A DNA stretch of 64,000 nucleotides, taken from NCBI GenBank assembly GCA_023423695.1, contig JAFAFA010000133.1, forward strand, positions 10,018 to 74,017, read 5' to 3'. The position numbers were made by a program, and so were the translations under genes. Below are positions 36,866-45,036 of the stretch, piece by piece (positions within the stretch are counted from its first letter, which is position 1; every line of letters begins with the position of its first letter). Below the pieces are notes generated by a model. The model saw nothing but the letters and a program-made list of their open reading frames with translations. It did not search any database and was not told the DNA's origin. Source of the DNA: Pseudomonadota bacterium (lineage in GTDB: Bacteria > Pseudomonadota > Alphaproteobacteria > Azospirillales > Azospirillaceae).

Positions 36866-36893
36866 AGGGCGGGGCCATAAGGCTCCGCCCTTT
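36866..36893 (+). terminator. Terminator of gyrB
   Basis: AGGGCGGGGCC-ATAA-GGCTCCGCCCT is a stem with one G-T/G-C variation and a 4-nt loop, followed by TTCTGTTTG, 12 bp after the gyrB stop. Confidence 0.85.
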
Positions 36894-37113
36894 CTGTTTG
36901 CGCCGCCGGTTCCGCCCCATTTCCATGCGGAGGAGCGGCTGCCACCGATCCCGCAAGGTGGAAGGGCCGTCCACCACATCACCTCGGTCAGTGCCGGCGG
37001 ATACGGACGGGCGCTCTCTTTTGCGTTGGCGGTTCGCCGATGGGGTGGTTGCCGGGCCGGCGGCGATCCCCGAGGCTGGGCGGTATCGTCCGTCTGCCCG
37101 AAGGGGAACGCCC

Positions 37114-37395
37114 ATGCAGCCAATCGAACGAGCACGCCGCCTCAGCCGGTCCCTGCAAGCGCGCTTCCGCATCGACCTGTTCTCCGCTCTGGTGGAGCGC
37201 GAGTTCGAACGCCGGCTGGCGGAAACCATCCTGGAGGCGGAGCGCGACGCCTATCGCCGGGGGCGTGAAGAGGCGCTGGCCGGGTCGGCCGGTGCCGCAG
37301 TTCCGGTGAGCGCGGAGGATGGGAAAGCCGTGGTCAATCCATCTCCGCGGCGGGAAGAGGGGGCATGGCCGGGCGGGAGGCCCATGACCATGTGA
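37114..37395 (+). CDS. Small charged protein of unknown function
   Basis: 93 residues from the ATG at 37114 with AAGGGGAAC upstream. The first 55 residues are basic and helical (RRLSRSLQARFRIDLFSALVEREFERR then ETILEAERDAYRRGREEALAG), followed by a loose Gly/Pro-rich tail. Its 3' end overlaps a convergent gene by 62 bp, so one of the two stops may in reality be used differently. No family recognised; moderate confidence that it is real because of the ribosome site and the helical pattern. Confidence 0.55.
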   Translation: MQPIERARRLSRSLQARFRIDLFSALVEREFERRLAETILEAERDAYRRGREEALAGSAGAAVPVSAEDGKAVVNPSPRREEGAWPGGRPMTM

Positions 37396-37609
37396 GGCCC
37401 GCCCGTTCGGCGCAGGCGTAATGCCAGGGGCGCTGGTCGCCATGGCCGGCCCAATGCGGATCGCCCGTGCGGATCGCCCGCCCGCAGGCGCAGCACAGCG
37501 GACCGTTGCGCGACGTACGCCCGGATTGGGCGCGCGTGGCGCCGGTCTTGGCCGATTTCGGCTTCGGTTCCCATCCCAACGAGGCGGGATGCCGTCCGTA
37601 CAGCGCCAT
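37334..37609 (-). CDS. Small zinc-finger-like protein of unknown function
   Basis: 91 residues from the Met at 37609, which has GGGGGAAAG upstream. The N-terminal half is Ser/Lys/Arg-rich. The central part contains GPLCCACGRAIRTGDPHWAG and then RPWHYACAERAG: a CxxC followed by Trp-His and a final HxxC-like pair, similar to a treble-clef or half-LIM zinc knuckle. It may bind DNA, RNA or protein. The gene is convergent with, and overlaps, the small gene ending at 37395. A perfect 6-bp-arm palindrome lies about 20 bp upstream of its start. Confidence 0.6.
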   Translation of the reverse strand: MALYGRHPASLGWEPKPKSAKTGATRAQSGRTSRNGPLCCACGRAIRTGDPHWAGHGDQRPWHYACAERAGLTWSWASRPAMPPLPAAEMD

Positions 37610-38004
37610 GGTCTTTCCCCCGGTTTGCGGTGATCCCCCGATCACGGCCAAAACGCGTCCATAGGCGTCGATAACAACGCAGTCGTGGCGGAGCGAGAAT
37701 GCCGTCGTCGCGCTGTATTGCCAACAACAAGGATGGACAGGTCCCAACCCGAAATCGTTGCTCTTCCGTGGGACAGGCGGGTCAAACCCCCATGGAGCCG
37801 AGCGGCTACACAGAGAACACACAATAGTCACCGCAGACATCGGCGCACTTCACATGATTGCTTCCACCAATTGTCTGAGACTACGGTGCGGTCATCTTTT
37901 GGTCTGTTTCCGGTCACACCGCCGTTCATAACCAGTTAACCGTCGGAGACTAGCGTCCGCCGCCTTCGCTGCATTGCGGCATGTTCTTCATGCGAAGGCA
38001 CTCC
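37610..38004. other. Intergenic region upstream of two divergent small genes
   Basis: 395 bp with no supported gene; several short open frames cross it on both strands but none has a ribosome site plus a plausible protein. The codon-position pattern is weak and AT content is higher (37830-37945). It holds the palindrome at 37630-37645 near its left end. Confidence 0.4.
37630..37645. promoter_or_regulatory. Operator-like palindrome GTGATC-CCCC-GATCAC
   Basis: Perfect 6-bp arms with a CCCC spacer, 21 bp upstream of the start codon of the leftward zinc-finger-like gene. The position suits a repressor site or a 5' leader hairpin in that gene. Confidence 0.4.
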
Positions 38005-38592
38005 ATGACGGCATTTCTACTGGATTATCTTCCGACCTTTACCGCCATTTCTCCCGTCGCGGCGACCGGCATTGCCGGACTGCTGGCCGGAACCCTGTCG
38101 ACCCTGCTCGGCGACCGGCGGGCGATCCTGTTGGCTCAGGCGACGGCGTCCACGCTTTTTCTGCTGCATTTCCTGCTGCTGGGGGCCTCGACCGGCATGC
38201 TGATGTGCGCGCTGGGGCTGGTTCAGATGGCCGTGCGCTGCCGGCGGCAGCCGGGGCGGCTGCTGGGCCTGATCTACGCGTTGACCGTTCCGGCGGCTTT
38301 GGCGGTGGCGGCGCTGACCTGGCAAGGGCCGATGTCGGCGCTGTCGGCGACCGGCTTCCTGCTGGCGACACTCGGCCGCTGGCAGAGCGCGGTCGGGCGG
38401 ATGCGGCTGTTCTTCGTCGGCGCGACGCTGGTCGGGTCGGGGCACAATCTGCTGGCCGGGTCGGTCTTCGGGCTGGTGTCGGACGCGATGGCGCTGACCG
38501 GGCATGGCATCGCCCTCTGGCGCGCCGGGACCTTCCGGCGGCTGCCCGGCCGCCGGTTCGCCACGCGCGCCGTTTCCGGGGCGGCGGCTTGA
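38005..38592 (+). CDS. YgjV-like inner-membrane protein
   Basis: 195 residues from the ATG at 38005, chosen because GAAGG lies about 8 bp upstream (an ATG at 37981 is possible). Strongly hydrophobic with five to six membrane segments. The pattern LLGDRRAILLAQATASTLFLLHFLLLGA, then a second similar unit with GRWQSAVGRMRLFFVGATLVGSGHNLLAGS, is the double layout of the YgjV/YgjV-like family, whose function is unknown. It is alone on the plus strand upstream of a DUF2383 gene by 115 bp. Confidence 0.8.
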   Translation: MTAFLLDYLPTFTAISPVAATGIAGLLAGTLSTLLGDRRAILLAQATASTLFLLHFLLLGASTGMLMCALGLVQMAVRCRRQPGRLLGLIYALTVPAALAVAALTWQGPMSALSATGFLLATLGRWQSAVGRMRLFFVGATLVGSGHNLLAGSVFGLVSDAMALTGHGIALWRAGTFRRLPGRRFATRAVSGAAA

Positions 38593-38707
38593 GGCAGTCG
38601 GTGCACCCCGGCCAGCGCAACCCCATTGCTCCCGGTGCGGCGCGGGAACATTCGGCCCTACGGCAGGGTTGTGGCTGCGAAGGGGATGTTTGGGAGGACC
38701 CGCCGTC

Positions 38708-39151
38708 ATGGAAAAAGACCAGATCGTCGATACGCTCAATGACCTGATCCGCATCGTCGAGGACAGTCACGAGGGCTACCGGCAGGCCGCCGAGAGCGCC
38801 GAGGACGAGGATCTGAAGGCCCTGTTCAACGATCTGGCCGCCCAGCGCGGCGCCATCGTCCGCGAGATCCAGAGGCTGGTCGCCGAACAGGGCGGGGCGC
38901 CCGACATGGGCGGCACCATGATGGGCGGTGCCCACCGCTTCTTCCTGGAGCTGAAATCCGCCGTGATGGGCCACGACCGCGCCGCCATCATCGCGGAGGT
39001 CGAACGCGGCGAAACCGAATGCCTGCGCCGCTACGACGAAGCCATGGCGAAGGAGCTTCCCCTGCCCATCACCGCCGTCATCGCCCAGCATCTGGACCGC
39101 ATCCGCGTCGACCGTGACCGCATGGCGGCGTTGCGCGGGGTGGTGGCATGA
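38708..39151 (+). CDS. PA2169-family (DUF2383) four-helix-bundle protein
   Basis: 147 residues from the ATG at 38708, with GGGAGGACC upstream. The whole chain is helical and acidic. Family landmarks are LNDLIRIVEDSHEGYRQAAE at the start, and CLRRYDEAMAKELPLPITAVIAQHLDRI at the end. Proteins of this type have a ferritin-like fold and are often linked to stress survival, but no metal-binding set is clear here. It has no signal peptide. The neighbours do not add information. Confidence 0.85.
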   Translation: MEKDQIVDTLNDLIRIVEDSHEGYRQAAESAEDEDLKALFNDLAAQRGAIVREIQRLVAEQGGAPDMGGTMMGGAHRFFLELKSAVMGHDRAAIIAEVERGETECLRRYDEAMAKELPLPITAVIAQHLDRIRVDRDRMAALRGVVA

Positions 39152-39289
39152 TGGTGCGTCGCAGCATTGCGGGTGCGCCGGAGCGGGCGTAGGCTTTCGG
39201 TCCGTGGTCCCGCCAATGGCCGGACCAACCGCTCCGCCGATCATCCGGCTTACGGTGGCCGGATGTCGGCTCCACCTGGACATGGATTG

Positions 39290-39526
39290 ATGAACAGCGA
39301 CAAACAGAAAGCAGACCAGTCCGGCAACGATCTGGTCACCAAGGGCGCATTCGCCCTCTACCACGCCGAGAACGCCCATCGCGTGGCCGAATTCAAGAAG
39401 TCCAAGAATGCCGAGGCGGCCATCGCCGCCGATTTCGACGCCTACCGCACCCGCTATCTGCGGAAGTTCAAGGATGTCTTCGACAGCCTGTCCGAACAGG
39501 GGCTGACCGTCACCCGCGCGGTGTGA
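39290..39526 (+). CDS. Small helical protein of unknown function
   Basis: 78 residues from the ATG at 39290. Hydrophilic and helical, with DLVTKGAFALYHAENAHRVAEF and then a Lys/Ala segment, AIAADFDAYRTRYLRKFKDVFD. No signal, membrane or catalytic motif. The ribosome site is weak (TGGA). Its end overlaps the convergent DUF1289 gene by 17 bp. No family recognised, but the composition is that of a real protein. Confidence 0.65.
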   Translation: MNSDKQKADQSGNDLVTKGAFALYHAENAHRVAEFKKSKNAEAAIAADFDAYRTRYLRKFKDVFDSLSEQGLTVTRAV

Positions 39527-39758
39527 CGCGGCCGGGCGCCACGGCAGGCGCCTGACCCGATATCCCGGTCCCCGCCGCCGCCGCACGACGCCGGTCCGCC
39601 GCGTCCAGCACCGCGAGGCGCCCGGCGGGATCGAGATCCCTCCAGACCATGATGTCGTTCAGCGTCCGGTAACAGCCGACGCAGACCTCCCGCTCGTCCA
39701 GCGTGCAGAGCCGGATGCAGGGGGATGGCACCTGTTCGTCGCGGGGCGCTTGCGTCAT
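39510..39758 (-). CDS. DUF1289-family cysteine-rich protein
   Basis: 82 residues from the Met at 39758; a Met at 39785 is possible. The core PSPCIRLCTLDEREVCVGCYRTLNDIMVW carries the four cysteines (CxxxC then CxxC) of the DUF1289 family, probably a metal site. The tail is Ala/Arg-rich. Family members are small cytoplasmic proteins of unknown role. The gene is divergent from the zinc-ribbon repeat protein at 39866 and convergent with a small gene to its left. Confidence 0.85.
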   Translation of the reverse strand: MTQAPRDEQVPSPCIRLCTLDEREVCVGCYRTLNDIMVWRDLDPAGRLAVLDAADRRRAAAAGTGISGQAPAVAPGRVTPRG

Positions 39759-39865
39759 GCCGCGACTGTGCCAAGGCTGCTGCATCGCGGCAAGCGGTGC
39801 GTTGCGCGGGCCACGTCTCCCGAATGGGATGGGAAAGCCGCAGGCCCGCCGCTATACTGCGCGGC

Positions 39866-41539
39866 ATGGCCCGCATGCTGTTCCTCCGCGACATCGACGC
39901 CGACGTGCAACTGCGCTGCCGCGCCTGCGGGCATGGCGGCGTGCTTCCCCGCTCCATGCTGGAACGGCGCTTCGGCCCGAATTACCCGGTTCTGTCGATC
40001 GCGCCGCATTATCGCTGTTCGCGTTGCGACTCCCGCGACATCGAAAGCCGGCCGATCCTGGCGGCCCCACCGGCCGCCTCATTCGAGGCCGCAAACGAGG
40101 AGCCGTCCTTCGACGCCCCGCTGGCGGCGCTGAACGGCCTGCTCGCCTCGTTGCGCGGCGGCGGTCCGGTCGCCGGAGCGCAGACCCCGTCTCCGCCTCC
40201 CCCGCCGCCTCCCGCTGCCCCGGTGCGCAGCAAGCCGCTGTCGGAGCTTCCGCTGTCCGATCTGGTGGCCGACGGCCCGGGTGATGACGGCGCCGCTCCG
40301 CTGTGGGAGCCGGTTTCACTGGCGGACATGGCGGCACGGCTGGGAGCGGTCAGGCCGGGCGACGACGATCCCGACCGGGACGGCGAACCGGATGGCGGCG
40401 AACCGGTTGATGGCGATTGGGGCGATCCGGCCCCGCCGGCCGGACCCGCCAGGACGGAGACCGCCCGCAGCAGTGTTTTCGACGCCGAGCCCGATGAGGA
40501 CGGGGACGAGACGCTGGCGGCGATGCATCGCCTGCTGGCCCAGGCCCATTGGAGCGAGGACGACGAACCGGACGACCGCCCGCCGCCGACCGCCCTTCGC
40601 GACGAGCAGCCGGGGACGGAAGAGGACATCGACGGGCACGAGGAAGAGAACGAGCCGCCGGTCTTCTCCCACAAGGTCCTGGTGCGCAAGGATTTCGAGG
40701 ATGACTGGGCCGATCCGGCCTCCGACCGCTGGCGGGTGGAGGAGGACGACCGCGACGCGGCGGACGGCTTCGATGGGGATGAGGAGCCGTCGGACGAGGA
40801 GATCCTGTCCTTCGCGATCCGCGACCCGGAAAAGCCGGCCGCCCGACCGGTCGTCCGGCCGGCGGTCAAGTCGGCCAAGCCGGCTGCACCGCCGCCGGCC
40901 GATGAGCCGCTCGATTTCGACCAGCACCGCGCCGAACGCCGTGCCCAGCGACCGCCCCCGCCGCCGGAGGATGAGGAAGGCTTCGACCGCACCCTCGCCG
41001 CCCTGCGGTCGATGATCGAGGACGCGGCCAACGATACGGACGACAACGCTCCGCCCCCGCCGCTGAAGCCGCCTGCTGTGGAAGAAAAGGGCATCGGCAA
41101 AGGCCCCGACCGGAACACCGACAGGCCCCCCGGCGCGGCGACCGGTTGGCAGGATGAGGATAAGAGCGGGGACGATCCGCTCTCCGGCTTCGATGCCGAT
41201 CCTGAGTTGGACCCCGACCGGGACCCGGCGCCGGCCGGCCGCCGCTCTGCCCAGGAACGCGAGATCGAAGAGGCGATGAAGGCCCTGCGCGGCCTGATCG
41301 AGGAGGAGGTGACGCCCGAACCTCCTCCTCCGGCACCTGCCCCGCCGCCGAAGCCGCGTGCCGGCAAGCCGCGCCCGCCGCCCCGCATCGGGCCGCCCGC
41401 CCTTCCCGGGGAAGAGGCGGAGCCCGCGGAACCGGCTGCCAAGCAAGCCGCGCCCAAGGCGGTCGATCCGACGCCGCTCAGCAAGACCATCGCGGCACTG
41501 CGCGGCATGCTGGAGCTGGACGGCAAGCGCAAGCGCTGA
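39866..41539 (+). CDS. Zinc-ribbon protein with disordered acidic/proline body and five short helical repeats
   Basis: 557 residues. The N-terminal 50 residues form a zinc ribbon (CRACGHGG ... CSRCDSRDI). The rest is mostly low-complexity, rich in Pro, Asp, Glu and Arg, and likely disordered. Five short segments with the pattern xAALxxLL recur at about residues 86 (LAALNGLLASL), 217 (LAAMHRLLAQA), 377 (LAALRSMIEDA), 471 (MKALRGLIEEE) and 542 (IAALRGMLELD). They look like amphipathic binding helices strung on flexible linkers. No signal or membrane segment. The start has no Shine-Dalgarno; TATACT lies 7 bp before it. Divergent from DUF1289 and convergent with a DUF1003 gene 27 bp away. Family unknown to me. 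Confidence 0.75.
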   Translation: MARMLFLRDIDADVQLRCRACGHGGVLPRSMLERRFGPNYPVLSIAPHYRCSRCDSRDIESRPILAAPPAASFEAANEEPSFDAPLAALNGLLASLRGGGPVAGAQTPSPPPPPPPAAPVRSKPLSELPLSDLVADGPGDDGAAPLWEPVSLADMAARLGAVRPGDDDPDRDGEPDGGEPVDGDWGDPAPPAGPARTETARSSVFDAEPDEDGDETLAAMHRLLAQAHWSEDDEPDDRPPPTALRDEQPGTEEDIDGHEEENEPPVFSHKVLVRKDFEDDWADPASDRWRVEEDDRDAADGFDGDEEPSDEEILSFAIRDPEKPAARPVVRPAVKSAKPAAPPPADEPLDFDQHRAERRAQRPPPPPEDEEGFDRTLAALRSMIEDAANDTDDNAPPPPLKPPAVEEKGIGKGPDRNTDRPPGAATGWQDEDKSGDDPLSGFDADPELDPDRDPAPAGRRSAQEREIEEAMKALRGLIEEEVTPEPPPPAPAPPPKPRAGKPRPPPRIGPPALPGEEAEPAEPAAKQAAPKAVDPTPLSKTIAALRGMLELDGKRKR

Positions 41540-41566
41540 CGCGGCTGCCGTCCTTCCGGCAAGCGA

Positions 41567-42391
41567 TCACCGGCGCAGACGCTTTTCCTGCATGATCTCC
41601 AGTTGCAGCTGCTGGATTTCGGTCAGGCGCTGCCATTGGCGCTGGATCAGGTAATCCATCTTCTCGTGCAGGTGCCGGATTTCCAGTTCAGCCTTCAGGT
41701 TGACGCGATAGTCGTTCTCGGAGCGCAGCCGGTCCTTCGCCTCCTGCCGCTTCTGGCTCATCATGATGACCGGGGCCTGGATGGCGGCCAGACAGGACAG
41801 CAGCAGGTTCAGCAGGATGAACGGATAGGGATCGAAGGCCTTTGGGTCGCCTTCGATGATGTTGATGATCATCCACACGCCGAGGAAGACGGCGAAGGAG
41901 ATCAGGAAAGCCCAGCTGCCACCGAAGCTGGCTATCCCGTCCGACAGGCGTTCGCCCAGTGTGCGGCGGTCGTCGTATTCCTCCTCCGGGTTCTCGGCCA
42001 GCGTCTCGTGGCGGGCGAGGCTTTCGGCGACCTCGCGGTCCAGTTCGCTCAGTTCGCCATGTTCGGCCTGCAGCAGCTCCGCCACATAGAGCGAGCGGTA
42101 GCGCGCCAGCTCCTGCCGGCTGATCTGCGAGTCCGGCTCCAGATGCGGGTGGTCCCGCCGGATGCGGTCGGCAAGGTTGGGGCGTAGCGCGTCCAGTGCG
42201 ATCAGGTCGCGCTTGGGCCGGCGCTTGCCGCTGATGGCGCAGGGCTGGCGCTTGGACGCCAGCGGGCCGGCGTCTTCCTGGTGGGCGTCCTCCTGGCCGA
42301 CGCCTTCTTGGCCGACGTGCTCCCGGCCGGCACCGGGGGTCGGCCGTGCGGACTCGTCGCCATCCTCCGGCGGAAGCTGATGGTCGGTCAT
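41567..42391 (-). CDS. DUF1003-family membrane protein
   Basis: 274 residues. The first 55 are hydrophilic with a loose repeat (EHVGQEGVGQEDAHQEDAG). The DUF1003 core follows: RLSDGIASFGGSWAFLISFAVFLGVWMIINI as a first membrane helix, FDPYPFILLNLLLSCLAAIQAPVIMM as a second, then a long helical tail (about residues 215-274) with QRQWQRLTEIQQLQLEIMQEK. The family is a small inner-membrane protein of unknown function. The N-terminal extension is longer than usual. Confidence 0.88.
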   Translation of the reverse strand: MTDHQLPPEDGDESARPTPGAGREHVGQEGVGQEDAHQEDAGPLASKRQPCAISGKRRPKRDLIALDALRPNLADRIRRDHPHLEPDSQISRQELARYRSLYVAELLQAEHGELSELDREVAESLARHETLAENPEEEYDDRRTLGERLSDGIASFGGSWAFLISFAVFLGVWMIINIIEGDPKAFDPYPFILLNLLLSCLAAIQAPVIMMSQKRQEAKDRLRSENDYRVNLKAELEIRHLHEKMDYLIQRQWQRLTEIQQLQLEIMQEKRLRR

Positions 42392-42611
42392 GATGTCGCC
42401 CTCCCTCGAATGCGCGGACCGGGGTGGCCGACTTTATGCCCGACCGCTGCGACATGCCGGTTAAATTGCCGAAAGGCCGTATGTCCCGCCGAAGAGTCGG
42501 CAGAGAGAAGGACGCATTGAAACGGCTGGAGACTTGCCGCGGCACGAGACACGGCCAGGTGCGGTCTTGTGCGTCCAAGATGACAGGCGGTTCATCCTTA
42601 TCGGCTCCAAA

Positions 42612-42640
42612 GGAAAAGGGGCCGCCCTGCGGCAGCCCCC
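42612..42640 (-). terminator. Terminator of pckG
   Basis: On the minus strand GGGGCTGCC-GCAG-GGCGGCCCC forms a stem followed by TTTTCCTTT, about 30 bp after the pckG stop. This fits intrinsic termination. Confidence 0.8.
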
Positions 42641-42668
42641 ATCCTTACCTGCTGGCGGTTCCGGCCGG

Positions 42669-44492
42669 TCAGCCGATGCGCCAGACGTCCGGGCTGTTCT
42701 CCAGCCGCTTCAGCAGGGCGAGACGCTGCTGCTCGATCTCCTCGGGCAGGCGGTCGCCGAAGCGGTTGAACAGTTCCTCCTGGTCCTTCGCCTCGGCCTC
42801 GGCCTCCTTGCGGTCGATGTCCATGATCTTGGCGAACTTGTCGGCCGGGAAGTTCAGGCCGGCCCAGTTCAGATCCTGGTAGCGCGGGGAGTAGCCGAAG
42901 GGCGATTCAGCCACGTCGGTGGCCCGGCCGCGGACGCGGTCGACGATCCACTTCAGCACGCGCATGTTGTCGCCGAAGCCCGGCCAGACGAACTTGCCGT
43001 TCTCGTCCTTGCGGAACCAGTTGACGCGGTAGATGCGCGGCAGGCTTTCGACCTTGCCTTCCATCGACAGCCAGTGGTTCCAGTAATCGGCCATGTTGTA
43101 GCCGCAGAAGGGCAGCATGGCGAACGGGTCGCGGCGGATGGCGGCCTGGCCGACGGCGGCGGCGGTGGCCTCCGAGCCCATGGTCGCGGCCCAATAGACG
43201 CCTTCGCGCCAGTTGTAGGCCTCGAACACCAGCGGGAAGGTCTTCGACAGGCGACCGCCGAAGATGAAGGCGCTGATCGGAACGCCGGCCGGATCCTCCC
43301 AGGCCGGATCGATCGACGGGCACTGCGCCGCCGGGGCGGTGAAGCGGCTGTTCGGGTGGGCGGCGACGCGGCCGCAGCCCGGCGTCCAGTCCTTGCCCTG
43401 CCAGTCGATCAGGTGCGCCGGCGGCTCGTCCGTCAGGCCTTCCCACCAGACGTCGCCGTCGTCGGTCAGCGCGACGTTGGTGAAGATGACGTTGTGGTCC
43501 AGCGTCTTCAGCGCGTTCGGGTTTGACTTCACGCTGGTGCCGGGGGCGACGCCGAAGAAGCCGGCCTCCGGGTTGATGGCGCGCAGCGTGCCGTCCGGCT
43601 GCGGCTTGATCCAGGCGATGTCGTCACCGATGGTGCGGACCTTCCAGCCCTCGAACTCCTTCGGCGGGACCAGCATGGCGAAGTTGGTCTTGCCGCAAGC
43701 CGACGGGAAGGCGGCGCCGACATAGGTCTTCTCGCCGGTCGGGCTTTCCACGCCCAGGATCAGCATGTGCTCGGCCAGCCAGCCCTGCTCGCGGCCCATC
43801 GAGGAGGCGATGCGCAGCGCGAAGCACTTCTTGCCGAGCAGCGCGTTGCCGCCGTAGCCGGAGCCGTAGGAGACGATGCGGTGCTCTTCCGGGAAGTGCA
43901 CGATGTACTTGTTGTCGGCGTTGCAGGGCCAGGGCACGTCCTGCTGGCCCGGCTCCAGCGGGGCGCCGATGGAGTGCAGGCAGGGGACGAAGTCGCCGTC
44001 GCCCAGGATGTCCAGCACCTTCTGGCCCATGCGGGTCATCAGGCGCATGTTGACCGCCACATAGGGGCTGTCGGAGATCTGCACGCCGATGTGCGAGATG
44101 TCGGAGCCCAGCGGCCCCATGCTGAACGGCACCACATACATGGTGCGGCCGCGCATGCAGCCTTCGAACAGGCCGTCCAGCTTGGCCTTCATCTGCTCCG
44201 GGTCCATCCAGTTGTTGGTCGGACCGGCTTCCTCGCGCGTCTTCGAGCAGATGTAGGTGCTGTCCTCGACACGGGCGACGTCGCCCGGGTCGGAGCGGCA
44301 GAGGAAGGAGTTCTGGCGCTTGGCCTCGTTCAGGCGGATGAAGGTGCCGGCTTCCACCATCTCGTTGCAGAGACGGTCATATTCCTCCTGCGACCCGTCG
44401 CACCAGTGAACGCGCTCCGGTTTGCATTTCAGCGCGATCTCCTCGACCCAGGCCAGGAGCTTCTTGTTCCGCGTCCGCATATTGCCAGTCAT
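42669..44492 (-). CDS. pckG: Phosphoenolpyruvate carboxykinase (GTP)
   Basis: Gluconeogenic enzyme turning oxaloacetate and GTP into PEP, CO2 and GDP. 607 residues from the Met at 44492, which has GAGAGGAC upstream. The kinase P-loop is GAAFPSACGKTNFAML; the GTP-type signature includes WPCNADNKYI, VSYGSGYGGNALLGKKCFALRIA and the FGVAPGTS block. The length and motifs rule out the ATP-dependent PckA, which is more common in alphaproteobacteria. It is a single-gene unit with its own terminator. A 544-bp gap lies upstream. Confidence 0.97.
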   Translation of the reverse strand: MTGNMRTRNKKLLAWVEEIALKCKPERVHWCDGSQEEYDRLCNEMVEAGTFIRLNEAKRQNSFLCRSDPGDVARVEDSTYICSKTREEAGPTNNWMDPEQMKAKLDGLFEGCMRGRTMYVVPFSMGPLGSDISHIGVQISDSPYVAVNMRLMTRMGQKVLDILGDGDFVPCLHSIGAPLEPGQQDVPWPCNADNKYIVHFPEEHRIVSYGSGYGGNALLGKKCFALRIASSMGREQGWLAEHMLILGVESPTGEKTYVGAAFPSACGKTNFAMLVPPKEFEGWKVRTIGDDIAWIKPQPDGTLRAINPEAGFFGVAPGTSVKSNPNALKTLDHNVIFTNVALTDDGDVWWEGLTDEPPAHLIDWQGKDWTPGCGRVAAHPNSRFTAPAAQCPSIDPAWEDPAGVPISAFIFGGRLSKTFPLVFEAYNWREGVYWAATMGSEATAAAVGQAAIRRDPFAMLPFCGYNMADYWNHWLSMEGKVESLPRIYRVNWFRKDENGKFVWPGFGDNMRVLKWIVDRVRGRATDVAESPFGYSPRYQDLNWAGLNFPADKFAKIMDIDRKEAEAEAKDQEELFNRFGDRLPEEIEQQRLALLKRLENSPDVWRIG

Positions 44493-45036
44493 ATCGTCCT
44501 CTCGAAGGCTGGGCCGGTACCGCCGCACCGGGCATTCCCCATCGGGATCCCGAGGCCGGTCCGGCCGTCTTTGTCCGTTGTCGTGTCAGATGGAAAGAGT
44601 CCGCCGGATCAGCGGCCCGATCAGCAGGATGCCGGTCCGAACGGGCGGCAGGGCCGGAAACCCGCCGGGTTCAGCGGCACCGCGCAGGCGCGGCGACGAA
44701 ACGGTGCAAAGGGCGGCCCTGAGGCGACAGGTCTGGGGGCCTGGGGCCCGGACGGGAAACGGGTCGATCCGTTATGGTCCACTGAAGTGTTCTCCTGGTT
44801 GCGCATGCCCGCACGCCGCCTTCTTGTTCTTGGTGCGGTGTGCGGTGGTGTCGAAGCGACCTCTCGGCTGGTCGTTCGGGCTGACGGTTGGCTGCTCGTC
44901 TCTCTCGGTCTGCGATTGCGCCTTTTGGCTTGTTCCGCCTTCGGCTTCTTTGGCTTTTATGGTTGGGCTCTTTTCGGTGGCCCATTGTCCGGGCGTCCCT
45001 GTTGGTCGGGCGTCCCTTCTTGGGCTTCGGGGTCCG
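44493..45036. other. Long gene-free gap with unusual composition upstream of pckG
   Basis: 544 bp. The right half (44780-45010) is T/G-rich on the plus strand, with strings such as GGCTTCTTTGGCTTTTATGG, and purine-rich on the other strand. An open frame on the minus strand (45065 to 44772, 97 codons) would overlap the HugZ-like gene end by 29 bp and encode a hydrophilic Lys/Gln/Pro-rich chain, but its third codon positions are not GC-biased like real genes here, so I do not call it. The pckG promoter should lie in the left part; nothing clear is seen. Confidence 0.45.
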
